Positions 4,895 through 5,011 of a DNA stretch of 5,011 nt are shown here, in pieces (position 1 is the stretch's first letter; every line of letters starts with the position of its first letter). The position numbers and the translations under genes are program-made. Location of the stretch: positions 1-5,011 of the forward strand of contig JAISRU010000007.1 in assembly GCA_031273515.1 (NCBI GenBank), given 5' to 3'. The notes under the pieces were generated by a model. It made no database searches. It had not been told where the DNA came from and saw only the letters and a program-made list of their open reading frames with translations. The DNA comes from Bacteroidales bacterium (GTDB taxonomy: Bacteria; Bacteroidota; Bacteroidia; Bacteroidales; WCHB1-69).

Positions 4895-5011
4895 CTTTTT
4901 TATCTTTCTGGATTGGCTGCGCTACGTTTGCAATGACGTGAAAAATAATCGTCCTGTTTTCAGATAGTTACATGTTTGCTTTTCCCTCTTTTTTTATTAA
5001 TATGAATCCCC

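Larger units (their letters stand above)
4686..4938. repeat. About 250-bp composite repeat bounded by imperfect inverted repeats
   Basis: The left end, 4686-4728, begins CGTCATTGCGAACGTAGCG and finishes CAATCCAGAAA. The right end, 4905-4938, is its reverse complement apart from two substitutions and a 9-nt length difference (the left copy has an extra ggagtgtgg-type segment). The outermost 9 bp (CGTCATTGC with GCAATGACG) are perfect. The interior contains smaller repeats and no credible ORF; the two short open frames there (about 4749-4967) merely translate the repeats. I see no adjacent target-site duplication. It resembles the GTCATTGCGA dispersed repeats of many bacterial genomes, possibly as two facing copies around unrelated repeats. 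Confidence 0.75.

Noticed and set aside
4864..4901. Intrinsic terminator (stem 4817-4894 followed by T-run)
   Set aside because: The shape fits, but no plus-strand gene precedes it in the window and the stem belongs to a dispersed repeat type; kept only as a hairpin.
4749..4967. Two overlapping short plus-strand open frames in the repeat region
   Set aside because: They translate the GCAGA/CACAGAG repeats directly, and neither has a convincing promoter, ribosome site or homologous motif.
5002..5011. ATG at 5002 as the start of a gene leaving the window
   Set aside because: Only three codons are visible and no promoter or ribosome site supports it.

Overview
The window looks like chromosomal DNA of a member of the Bacteroidota, probably Bacteroidales. 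Three things suggest this. Two promoters carry the Bacteroidota-type -7 element (TAnnTTTG, here TACTTTTG in both). Shine-Dalgarno sequences are weak or absent. The intergenic DNA is rich in short AT-type tandem repeats and in CACAGAG and GTCATTGCG hairpin repeats, which I associate with this phylum. The genus cannot be determined from the sequence alone.

Layout. Positions 1-211 hold no gene. They contain a 20-bp direct repeat (53-112), a 56-bp heptamer array (118-173) and a promoter (181-188). A plus-strand cluster follows: an exported thiol peroxidase of the glutathione peroxidase family (212-754), a radical SAM protein with a C-terminal helix-hairpin-helix domain (802-2064), and a DUF4130/TIGR03915-type protein starting 2 nt later (2067-2849). 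The last two form a recognised but biochemically uncharacterised pair, proposed to act in DNA repair or modification because about 40 percent of DUF4130-side proteins elsewhere are fused to a uracil-DNA-glycosylase-like domain. No glycosylase domain is fused here.

The convergent gap 2850-3067 holds three GAA/TTC-loop hairpins spaced about 51 nt apart, with a 12-bp perfect inverted repeat enclosing the middle one. A two-gene minus-strand operon follows: wlbB-like N-acetyltransferase (4605-4030), then wlbA-like NAD-dependent sugar-nucleotide dehydrogenase (4024-3068). Both belong to the pathway to UDP-2,3-diacetamido-2,3-dideoxy-glucuronic acid, a surface polysaccharide precursor. The other pathway enzymes are not in the window.

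Positions 4606-5011 hold no gene. They contain the wlbB promoter with its own heptamer array, then a roughly 250-bp composite repeat (4686-4938) bounded by imperfect inverted repeats. Inside it are a 7-bp tandem repeat, a roughly 10-bp-phased GCAGA/CACAGAG tract and a 31-bp-arm hairpin. I see nothing in 4939-5011 beyond AT-rich sequence.

The two most notable observations are these. The radical SAM/DUF4130 pair is a genuine but functionally open system. The two promoters, on opposite strands and serving unrelated genes, share a TCAATTN heptamer array placed in exactly the same register (7 nt) before an identical GTGTACTTTTGCA core.
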